NCBI GenBank assembly: GCA_021029095.1
Contig: JAJOHG010000020.1
Location: 186,001-250,000, forward strand
Origin: Phellopilus nigrolimitatus
Taxonomy: Eukaryota; Basidiomycota; Agaricomycetes; Hymenochaetales; Hymenochaetaceae
Length of the DNA stretch: 64,000 nt
Reading direction: 5' to 3'
Notes under the pieces: model-generated
The model's input: only the letters and a program-made list of their open reading frames with translations
Database searches by the model: none
What the model was told of the DNA's origin: nothing
Shown: positions 46,366-56,681 of the stretch, in pieces
Layout of the letters: every line of letters starts with the position of its first letter
Numbering within the stretch: the first letter of the stretch is position 1
Position numbers and translations under genes: made by a program

Positions 46366-49166
46366 ATGGCAGATCGTCGTCAACCTCCACCGAACAACAA
46401 GGACACTCGCTCTCTCCCGAATCTTCCTGCCTAGCACTCCGTGAGTAGTAGACGCTCAACTACCTTTCCTTTGTAGTATATCCATGCTAAGCTGTTTGTC
46501 TGCAGGCCGCCGCAAAGCGCTCAAGACATACACTCTGGCTTGTGTGACGCGAGACCTTACGCCACCCCTTACTCTAACAAACCTGGTGTATATCTCTCGT
46601 CGGAGGTTACCCAGACTTATAAGAAGATGGGAGGCTCGTTAATCGAGGAAGTCTTCAGCGGCACATTTGTCGACGTGCCCAACCTCATCGAGGACAAGCT
46701 CTCAGACCACATCATATCTATGGGTATAGGCCACGCCAAATACCCTAACGATCCTGTTGCCGCCGCGAAGTATGAGTTTAAGGCTTCAGAGACCCTAGAC
46801 AGTCTCAAGGAAGAAGGAACGTACGGACGGTATAATAAATGGGTGGGCTGGAAACGGGGCAAAAAGGACCACGAGAAGAATGTCACGGACTACCTCAACA
46901 AAATCGCAGAGAACATACGTGAGAAATGCGGACTTCCGCTGCCGAACGACACCTCTCGCGAGTTCTCTTGCATGTTCAAGGATAAGGCCCCTGCTGAAGC
47001 GGCCGTGAATTGCAAGCGAAAGCCCGACGGCGTCGTCATCGACCACTCCAAGGTGGACACGGATGCCGCCTGGGCTGATATTCATGCAGTCATGGAGTTC
47101 AAGCGCAGCCGTGATCCCCGTGCCTACAGGACGGCCTATGCTCAACTACTGCAGTATGCCCGCATGGTCTTCGCTGCTCAACAGAACCGTCGATTTGTCC
47201 TCGGTGTCATACTCACCGGTGACGACCTAATGACATTCTTCGTGTTTGACAGAGCTGGAGTTCTCTCGTCGGAGAGATTCAACGTCATGAAGGATCCGGG
47301 GAAGCTCATCCGTGTCGTCGCCGGATTGCTCTTTGCTGAGAATATCGACCTTGGATACGATCCTACCGTATATCACAGGGACGGCGAAAGATTCATCCTC
47401 TTCAGGCATGTCGAGTACAAGATCAAGGAAATCATCTACGCCGAGTCGTCGGTTCGGGGGAGAGGCACCAATTGCTTTTTGGTCGAGCACGAGGGAGAAG
47501 ACGCCGTGATCAAAGACTCTTGGGTGGACGACTCTCGTAACCCGTTCGAGCACGTAATCATGGAGAAAATTACCGGGATCGGAGGGGTAGCGAAGATCGT
47601 TGACCACGAGACGGTCCAGATCCGAGGAGGGAATGATACGACGGCGACGGACCGACGAGCTCTGAGTGAGAAGGAGAATTGGAAAACTCAGCGGAAATGG
47701 TATTTGTTCGGGAAACTGGAGACGCGTGAGCACCGCCGGATAATGATGAAGCCATACGGCAAGCCACTGGAAGACTTTCAGACTCTGACGGAGCTGCTGA
47801 CTTTGGTAAAGGACATCATCCAAAGTGAGTTCGTTTCCAATTGTTTCGCTTCACAGCTGAGCTGATCAACTTCTCCACTAGCAATCGAGGACCTTATCAA
47901 CAAGAAAGTCCTGCATCGTGACATTAGCCTTCGAAATCTGGTTCTGGCTAAAGAGGATCCGAAAGACCCTAACTCGCGTCGGCGAGTTTACATCATCGAC
48001 TTCGACTTCGCGATCGAGACCGATGAGCAGGATAAAGAATGTGCGAAAGGTCGTCGAACGGTATGCTCTTCTTCTTTCCTCCTCCTTTTGTCATCTCATT
48101 TAGAGTTGCATAGGGAACGCTGCCTTTCATGGCTCTGGAAATGATGGTCGCGGAAAAAGAGAACAAAATCAAGCATGCTTACTACCACGATCTGGAGTCG
48201 ATCTTATACGTTCTGTGCTGGTTATGCACTGCGCAGGAGGGACCGAACAACTTGCAACGATCTCGCGACTTCATCTTTAAAAAATCCGCAATCGCACAAT
48301 GGGCTGGATACGGTAGAAACGACCCTACAATGGAGCACATTCGCCAGGCCAAGCAGTCAATGGTTCAAAATCCCGCGGACTTCGACAAATATATCGTCAG
48401 CCAGTTCGCACCATACTTCCAGCCTCTGCACCAATGCATAAGGGATATGCGCACGCTGCTCGGCTCTAAAGGATCTTCGGATCCGAAGGAAGTTGAAGTC
48501 AATCGGAAGCTCATAAAACTCTGTCTGCAGCAAGACATAGAAGTAAGCTTGAGCGTATTGTCGACGATTCCGGTTGCCCTTCGAGACTCGAAGGCCGTCT
48601 TCAGATCCCTTCATGATGTCATCGACAAAACCCTTGAGGAGCTCGCCACCATTGAAGAGCCTCCTTCCAACGCCGTACCGACTCATAACGAAGACCAAGA
48701 TACCGACGAATTGTCACCTGACCAGATAGGACGGAAGAATATGCGAGCCTTTGAAGAGGAAAACGCCATTCAAAGGGAGATGGAGAAGGCTGAGGCGGAA
48801 AATGCTGAAGAGGCAAAGAGGAAAAAGAAGAATCTAAAGAAAATCGCGGAAACTGTCGAGGAGGCCGACGAGGACGTGGAAGACGAGACTCAGGTTGCTT
48901 CGGGAACCGCGCACGAGGCCGGAGAGGAAGCGCAAGATGGATCTCAGGCTGCTTTAAAACGTGCATTTGACTTATCGACTTCCATCTGGACCGACAACGT
49001 CCCCAGCCTTATTTTTGACAGTAATCCGTCTGGCGCACATGCGTCTGCCAGCTTGATTGCGCCCGAAAGCCCGACGCCCACGAGCCGTAAACGCCCTTCT
49101 AGAGATGGACCTTTAAATGATGAGCTTGAAGAATTGAGCTCTCGCAAACGGGTCAGATCGAATTAG
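46366..49166 (+). CDS. FunK1-type kinase with PD-(D/E)XK-like domain, copy F_C
   Basis: Leader exon 46366-46440, then exons 46506-47824, 47882-48060 and 48114-49166 with introns of 65, 57 and 53 bases. The leader ATG runs into a stop after 22 codons because two bases are missing compared with F_D, so translation probably starts at ATG 46627 (MGGSLIEEVFSG), giving 809 residues. Numbered from there: D134 in KPDG and E157-F-K159 mark a PD-(D/E)XK-like fold, with a helix QLLQYARMVFAAQ after it. Kinase residues are K296 (VIKDSW), HRD with D413, N418, D439-F-D441 in place of DFG, and GTLPFMALE at 460. The tail is Glu/Lys-rich, coiled-coil-like, then Ser/Pro-rich, ending with SRKRVRSN, a nuclear signal. 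The enzyme would phosphorylate proteins; substrate unknown. Confidence 0.85.
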
Positions 49167-49691
49167 ACGTCGCTATTGATTTTTTACTACCATTGTTTGC
49201 TTATCACGGACTCCTAGCACTTGTATTAAGTATCTCATTTTGCACTTAATAACTGTAAGCATAGCTTTCTCGCATTTGTAACATTTATTCGCTTTGTTCT
49301 CTTCTGTTCAACGAATGTTGGATTTTTAAGTTCTTATTATAGGCCACCAATGGATCGTCTAAAGTTTTCAGAAAACTCACTAAGTAACACAGTCCATTTC
49401 CAAGAATTGTGGCAATGCGACTTAGGTCGGTTGTTACTCGTTTGAATAGCATATGTACGTACCTCTGCGTCTGGGAAAATTCGCCCCTTACAATTACGGA
49501 GTGTTTTACACAATAGAGTGTACATGACCGCAAAGTGTGTCTACATAAAGATAAAGGAACCATAAATTATCTGCCCCCTGTCACAAGGGACACGGAAGAA
49601 GAAACTCTTCTACGATGCCGTAGATTGCGTTCTGCCAACTTATTTATGAATGAAGAAGCAGGGGCTGGGGAGGCAAACAAGGCGGTCTATC

Positions 49692-50038
49692 ATGGAACTC
49701 GACACGACACGCTCACGAGCGCACTTCGCCGCTCCCGCGTCGCCAGAAATCATCGTTCTTGGGTTTGAGATCGCGTCTCCAACAGCTTCATCAAAGGCCC
49801 CGACATTTTGCGAGAGAGAACGAGAACAATGAGCCTGCGTCCGTATATCTTTCAAGCGAGTAAAGTCATCGCTCACGCAGCCCGAGCCCCTTCGTCCACA
49901 CCGCCTGAAGTCGAGGCCGCGCAAAGCCGCATGTCCGTAGACAGATGTTCTCGCGACAAGGCAAAAGCCCTTCGATTTGGATTCGTATTTGGATTCGAAT
50001 TTGGAAAAGGAGAGGTCAAGATTGAAGCCACTCCATAG
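49692..50038 (+). CDS. Pair of overlapping small open frames in the F-Y interval (right)
   Basis: 49692-49832 (MELDTTRSRAHF, 46 residues) and 49829-50038 (MSLRPYIFQASK, 69 residues) overlap by ATGA, exactly as in the left arm at 16406-16060. In the outer right unit (about 59.79-59.98 kb) the first ATG is lost and part of the second frame is deleted. Probably not protein-coding, but kept here because the pair is well preserved in two units. Confidence 0.2.
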
Positions 50039-50309
50039 GCACATGTTGAGCCACATTAAATTCTCCTTCGCGGAAAACCATTTAAACAAACGATCAGAGG
50101 TAGAAAGAGAAAGAGTTAGTTTCAGATAGTACAGTCCTGAAGGATGCACATGTTCAGTAGCACCTAGGGTCCATATTCTGCGGAATGTCGGCGAGCACCG
50201 CACGCTCCTGGGCTCTCCTTGTCTACGCGTGGGAACGATTGCGGGTGTCCGCCCGATATCGCTTAGCAAGTTTTGAGGGTAGATTGGTCGCTTTCTTACG
50301 CATTTCAAG

Positions 50310-52340
50310 ATGTCCGTCTTCAAGAAATCAACACAGGTGAGTATCTTCGAGCTCTGCGAGAGACCGCAAGAGGTTAATGTGTCTATTTTTCAGGGCCACT
50401 GCTTCGAATGAAACACATTGGCACATGGTGTTTGTGCGTCTTTCATCGATCGATGCCTTCGTAGCTTCCGGACCGATTGACCTTGAGGATAATTGCGAAT
50501 GCGGATGGCGTGGAGATTGACGTTTCGAAGGTGAAGGTCTCCTCCTCACGATGAGCATGGGCGACGGCGACGATGTCGTCCCCATCGGCGGCGAGGAGGA
50601 TGACATGATGGAACTCGCGGCTTTTAAGTTGCGCACTGCAAGACAACGGCAACTAGGATTCGCCTCCTACTTCTGCAAGGGTTCTTTCAGGAAAAGCGCG
50701 ACAGGCGGGACGCGAATGATGCCTATCTGCCACTTGAGCCTCCTTCGCCGGTGAAGTCTTCCTATGACTCGTCTACTGCATGCCGGACCTCTGTCCGCCG
50801 CGTGCAGTGGCAATCTCTGGAAGCATCACTGATGTACACGTTGTCGCCTAAGTCGGTCGTCGCCGCTGGGCCTTCTTTCCGTGCTCATACTCAATCCCAC
50901 TCGAACTTCATGGGTGCGAGTGTTATGTCCGGCACCAGACGTCCTCGGGACATCAGAAGACTTGCCAACGGCTCGAAGCCTTCTAGCAAGGATTCGGACG
51001 AGCTTCCTCCAGGCTGGGTAACACGCGCGCCAAGCGACAACACGAACTGACCGAGGACGGGGAATGAATCGCAAGTCGGGACCTATGCAAGATGCAAAGA
51101 ACCGATCGCAACACTTCGCGAATGATTATAGGGATGATGCAAACCTCCATACTATCAATAATCAATTCAGAGATCCTCCACCTCACACAGGGATGCTGCA
51201 GCGGTACAGGCCCCGATCGCCGCCGCCGCGTGTCTGAGAACGAGAGCTTTACTTCAATAGCAACGATACGGTGACCTGTTTTGATGGACTTATTGCAAGT
51301 CGCGGAGCGTTTTTCCGCCAGGGTAGCGGCAGACCTACCTTCCAGCAGAGCGGTTTAGCCCAGCGCCAGGCATGGAATGCGCCTACGCAAAGCCGCCGCG
51401 ATGCAGAGGCGTCTCCGGTAACCTATGATGCCCCTCCGCGCCGGCCGCGCGAACCCGAATACGCCCCGAAAATGAACGTCGAGCGAAGAGACGGAGGTTC
51501 GACGAACGCGCGGACTCGACGCATGTTCGTCCAGATCGTTCGCGTAGTCCCGTGGACAACCACTCCCAACCCTTTCTTTCGGCCTCTTACTTTGGTATTA
51601 AATATGACCAACAGCAGCATCGCAAGAACAGTAGTATGCGTTCAGTGCTCTTCGTTGGCTGTGGTCTGCATGGTTGCCTTGGTGCCGAATTTCTTTTCTC
51701 ATACCTTGTTTTTTAAGATTTCCGACAGCAAAGGCACCCCCGCCTACTCCACCTCCACTGTTAAACAACAGAGGCCCGGAAGGCAGCGCGTTTGTGGATC
51801 GTGCATTTACTGGGTTGCCTGACAGACCTCGAGACGGGAATCTCGACGGCAGGTCTACTGCCAACGGAACTCATTCCTTCGGGTCCGCACCTCAGAAACC
51901 AGCCCACGACGATCAACCTCGACTTCCGTGAACCCGCCGACATGAACAGACATCAGCCACCCCCTGCTGGACCAGCTTCTTACAACCGGCAGCCTCAAGA
52001 GGTTGACTAGACGTGACAGTCGGACATTCGACGGCGGCAGACCAATGGACCACCGGTCGGACAGGAATCGTAGTCCGGAACCGATGCATGTGGATGGCCC
52101 GTCACGATCGAGGGTTGTTCCTCCGCAAAATAACGGATCTATGTACAGCGAACGGCTGTTGAGGATGACCGGCGCGATAGCATGGACAATCTGCCGACTG
52201 GACCGCGGTCAATGCATTCGTAAGGAAGCGGTCAGACATCGCCTCCTTTGCCAAGGCAAGGTAGTTTCACCAGTCCCATGGATATTCCTCCGTTCTCCAG
52301 TGCGTTGACTTCTTATCACTGGAGGATGGTTTGATTAGGT
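50310..52340 (+). pseudogene. Y2: Arg/Pro/Ser-rich coding-like segment, frames broken
   Basis: Same structure as Y1. ATG 50310 (MSVFKKSTQ), donor gtgagt, acceptor at about 50393; then MSMGDGDDVVPIGGEEDDMM at 50551, a block ending RAPSDNTN with stop at 51050, MNRKSGPMQDAKNRSQHF at 51064, ASPVTYDAPPRRPREPEYAP near 51.41 kb, and RSPEPMHVDGPSRSRVVPP near 52.09 kb. Each block is coding-like but in a different frame. A 240-base segment present in Y3 is missing here. It ends within about 70 bases of the truncated X_D. Confidence 0.4.
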
Positions 52341-52406
52341 AGAGTGATCAAGCTGTGTCCTTTGGGCAGCGCCACCACACGCTGCATGACGTTAGCAGAG
52401 ACAACG

Positions 52407-54520
52407 ACCCAGCTCGCCCGTCACGCAGAGCTTCGTTATCTCGATATGTTCGACGCACAAGGGCATTCGGAAGGAGACCGTCGAGATGGATATAACTGAT
52501 GCGAGTTCGGATGAGTTTTCCACGCCCGCTGAGGCAGTCGGAGACGGATCCAAGGAAGAGTCAAATGTGGTGAAATCCCTGCATGATATAGAGACGATTG
52601 ACAGCGTCGAGATGGATAATACGGATGTAGGATTAGATACCTTTTCCGCTCCTATCATAAGCGCTGACGATGAATTTCAGGAGGGACCGAATGCGATGAA
52701 CTCCCTGCAGGTTCCAGAGGTGGCTGACATCGTTGGTAGTGCACCTACGGACGAGGTCGAATCATCCACCGCGAAGACGCTTCCTAGCCACCTCCTCAAG
52801 ACCGCGGCGGAGGGATTCGCGAGTCTCCGCCTTGAGACTGACCACGAACGAATTGCCGAAGAAGTCAAGGTAAGCGTATTTGACACGCATTGTCATGTCG
52901 CGGCGGCTGACGAAAAGCTCATACAGGTTGTGAAGGAAGCAAGGTCGATGACCGCTCCTTCGCTCGTCAAGCATATCCCGAGCTCGATTGATTCCGACGC
53001 GAGCACCAACTTCGCTACCTCTCAGCGGAGGCTCAAGCGTAACGGTTTCATCCTCAGCGATAAGTTACTTGACATCGACTTCGAGGCCATCGACGGCCTC
53101 CGTTATGTCCAGACCTCGTACGTGTCCTCTCATGCTCAAATTTCTTTTTGTTTCTGACGACCATTCCCATAGCTTTGAGGTAACTGCCATGACCGACATG
53201 CGAAGGCTTGCTCTGCAAAGAGCGCAGGCCCTGTACGATCGTGAAGAGGCTCGTTCAGTCGCTGCCACTAGACAGAAGGACAACGCTGGTACTACTAGCC
53301 CTGAAGAGGTCGAGGCTTCTTCAGCGAGCTACATCGCCGCTCGTCCCTACATGTCTAGCACCAAGACCGCAAATATCACGCGGATGCTCCTACCGCGGAG
53401 GCGTCTGATAAACCCGCGCGCGAAAACCGCACTCCGCTATGCGCGCGCTATCCTGCGAACGATCGAACGTCGGTATGTGATCCCCGAGCCACCAACGGAG
53501 GGCTCGCAGGTGGCTGACCGCGCGACCTATCCACGCGAGGATCGCGTCGCGCCGGTCCTGCTATTCAGCAAAAAAGCAATGAAATGGAAGGAATCGGAGC
53601 TGGATCGACGCAAGCTGTCTTCGAAACGTTACTCTGGCGTCCGAGGTACTTGGGCTTACCGACCGGCAAACCCGTCCGCTTTGCGTCTTGGTACGCGTCA
53701 TCAATGGTCCGGGCTCGGTGGCTGCCCGACTCGACCAAAAGAAGAGCATCAAGATTTCTGTGCGCAGCTTTATGCAAGTCAAAGGAAAACATACTCGGCA
53801 GGACGGCGGCGAAGGGAGATCCTCGGTCTGTCAGTGGCCCTGTCGTCGCCGACAAAGGAACATCAAGCAGGATGTTGGTAGAAGTTCTCAAGACATCTAC
53901 CCGCAGTCCACCGTCTTCTCCGCGTCCATGCCCGCTTTTGCGACTCGCGCCGACTATTAAGTCAAATGCTATGCGCGGAAACATTTACAATAAGAGGCTG
54001 GTGCCTATAGGTCCAAATCCGGCTGCTAGTCTTCGCGCTCATATTGCTAAGAGCATTCTGGATTCTGGCAATCGCGCTACTCAGCCTCAAGAACCACCAA
54101 TCTCAAAGGAGCCAGGATTGTCTAAAGTCTCCGAGTCGACTGCGTCTGGAGTTGACTCGGTGACAAAGGCCTCTTCAAATTCTGCCCGTGCCCTCCGTCC
54201 TTCAAGTACCGGCTGCGCTCGACGTCGTGTCTTGAGGCTCGCAAGGCTCGCAAGAAAGTGCCGTCTTCGACACCGTCTTCTACACCGCCTCGACAATGAT
54301 GTCACTCGAGGAGCGCGAGAATAATTCGCCATCACGGACATCGCTTCCTGCATCTTTAGGCTCACGGTCATCATCGCAGGCTAGCACTTTTCCTTCCTCA
54401 AGAGTGACCTCATCGCCACCTCGTGCGCCCGTCATCAAACCCACGGCAATCACTGGTTCTCCCGTCCCTCGTCAAACCGTTCCTGCGTCGAAGACATTGC
54501 CTAAGTCGTGCTGGCGTTGA
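52407..54520 (+). pseudogene. X_D: 5'-truncated, frame-broken copy of X
   Basis: Similarity to X starts at 52407 at the same base as in X_A and X_E. Exon 1 remnant to 53117 is open (internal ATG 52486), intron 53118-53172 (55 bases), exon 2 53173-54520. In exon 2 the frame shifts near 53.69 kb, where a short alternative frame replaces the conserved part, and again further on; the end (SSPPRAPVIKPTAITGSPVP) is back in frame. Between these, part of the Ser-rich tail present in X_C is deleted, as in X_A. No membrane anchor, no promoter of its own. Confidence 0.6.
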
Positions 54521-55310
54521 CGAGAGCCTAGTGTCTAGCACTATTTGCAAATATATGTTCATCAATTCATATTATAATCAACCCATACAATTATCCACAC
54601 TATAATCAATCCATACAAATATCCATACCCCGTCTACTTCGACACCGTCTTGCTTGCCTCAGCTCTCTTGCTATTGGTCTTGGGTTTCTTTCCGCCTGGA
54701 TTAGGCCGTAACCATTCTAGTCACGCTAGTTCCAGTCCTGCTTTCCTCTATTGTGGCCGATCTCTTTCGTCTCTCGTCTCGCGTTCTTCTTGTGCTTGTC
54801 CAGTTATCTCCTTTTCTATAATCTATCCTATCTATCTCGTCATCGTCTTGTTTTGTCCGCCGCTGCTCTATCTCTGATTCCTCTCTTGATTCAGCCTGTA
54901 ATCGTAATAGCCGCGTCAATCTAGCTCTGCTGTCCGTCCTTCCATCCTGGCGTTCGTCTGCATTCCGTCTGTTAGTCTGCCTCGTGCCTAGTCTGTCCTG
55001 TTTCATGTTTCTGGTGCTTCATCTGTTGTCGGTTTACTAGTATTTTCATCTCTTCACTTAATGTTAATATACTATTATACTTCTCGAGTACGATTTACAT
55101 ATCGGTTATGGCCAACAGAAACGTCATTTATACAGGCACATTTCAGTCCGAAATCCAGATATATCTTTTCCCGAGGCTAATTCAAAGAACTTTAGATGTT
55201 CGATGTAAGCTATGCCCGAATGTTTTCTTTGCGAAAAGGTTTGCATTCCATAATTCTCGTTTGTGCTCCACAGACGATATGTATAATACAGCAAGATACA
55301 AGAAAACGCT
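54521..55310. other. Convergent 3' region between X_D and Z_D
   Basis: No gene seen. Nearly the same sequence as 44193-44984. Confidence 0.5.
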
Positions 55311-55895
55311 TTAGTGACCCTCGACCGAAACCGTCTTCGTCTCCATTACTTCGCATGAAGTTCCGACCGAGTCCTCGTTCGGTCCGCCGTCCTCAGGTTC
55401 TTTATTCACTTCATCGCCGTCCTCGACATTGCCATCCTCGACATCGTCACCCTCGATATCGCCATCTTCAACTTCGTCGTCCTCGCCATCGCCGTCCTCG
55501 GAATCATCATCTGAGTCACTTTCAACCTCAGCATCCTGCTCGACGGTCCAATCCAACTCGTCGTCCTCGCTGGACTCTGCCTCCTGATCAGCCACACCCT
55601 CCTTGTCCGTGTACCAACGTGGCGGCCGATCCATCTGCAATGCGCGTGCGACACGAAGGACATGCCAGGCGGTAAACTCTATACCGGTCGGATCCCGTTG
55701 GTCCTCATGTTCATGGAAGGTGATGATCGGTCTGTGTTCCCAGTCGTAGCTAATCCAAAAGTTGACCCGAGATTTCCGACGAACGACATTCTGAACGGCT
55801 GTCATGAGAAACTCTGGCCTTTCGACACGAATGTTGTTGGCCCTCGCCAACTTCTTGATCGTTCGCCATTTAAAATGGTAACCCAACATCCACAT
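55311..55895 (-). CDS. Z_D: basic head, acidic tail protein
   Basis: ATG 55895 to TAG 55311, 194 residues. The head matches Z_A (with VERPEF where B and C have VSSPEF), and it shares with Z_A an extra stretch before the acidic repeats (VEQDAEVESD), so Z_D is the mirror partner of Z_A. The repeat tail is the short version. It diverges from F_D. The frame upstream of the intron-like segment is different from that in Z_C, which supports the start at MWML. Confidence 0.6.
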   Translation of the reverse strand: MWMLGYHFKWRTIKKLARANNIRVERPEFLMTAVQNVVRRKSRVNFWISYDWEHRPIITFHEHEDQRDPTGIEFTAWHVLRVARALQMDRPPRWYTDKEGVADQEAESSEDDELDWTVEQDAEVESDSDDDSEDGDGEDDEVEDGDIEGDDVEDGNVEDGDEVNKEPEDGGPNEDSVGTSCEVMETKTVSVEGH

Positions 55896-56458
55896 GTCTG
55901 TAGAGAATTGCCGATGAGTAGGCGGAAACAACTGGATTCAGGACTTCATACTCACTTGGGAATAAGAAGGATAAGTTGGAAGTTCTTGTCAGTGTGCTGC
56001 GAAAGAAAACAAGCTAGCGAAATGCGCTTGGTGGGAGATGTTTGGTTTTGGTTCAAGTTGTACACGCGGCGAGTCCAGGTCACGCGTAAGATTCGAGGAT
56101 ACTGTCACACTCATTTATAAAACTACAAAAGCTGCAGTGACAATGCAGTCTTGCCGAAGACCTTTCTCTGCCGAGTAGGACCGGAACTTCCAGACAGAAG
56201 GAGGTAGTGATTTCAAACCTGCAGCCATACTACCTCTACTATGTACTTCCTCAAACACGTTCGGCTGCACGACGCACACTGGCGAATTATAGAAGAAGTA
56301 AGAAAACCGGCATCGCAGACAACCCATTGAGATTAGTTTGCGACGAGAAAATAGACATCCAAACAGCAGTGCTTTGAGCATAAACAATACGAAACAATAG
56401 AAGTCGTTGTCGCGTCGCGTAACGGCTCATTCCTTATTTGGAACAACGTTTGTTACTG

Positions 56459-56621
56459 ACGCGTCACGTCGTGTGGCTGAACTCTCAACTTTTCATCCTT
56501 CAACCACCACGTCCCCCCGCGTGACCGCATAAACTTCTTTCCTTCAGCCACTGTGGCTTCAACCTGTGGCTGGAAAGTGACAGTTATCACGCGTAACGTT
56601 CTCAAAAGCCAGTAGACGCGT
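56459..56621 (+). promoter_or_regulatory. Z_D-F_D divergent promoter with three ACGCGT boxes
   Basis: ACGCGT at 56459-56464, 56589-56594 and 56616-56621, with the GCCAC palindrome between, matching units B and C. Confidence 0.5.
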
Positions 56622-56681
56622 CTCCAGGTATGTTCAACTCCATCCTCCTGCTCCCTTTACCTTGTAGTGACCTTTTTCACC

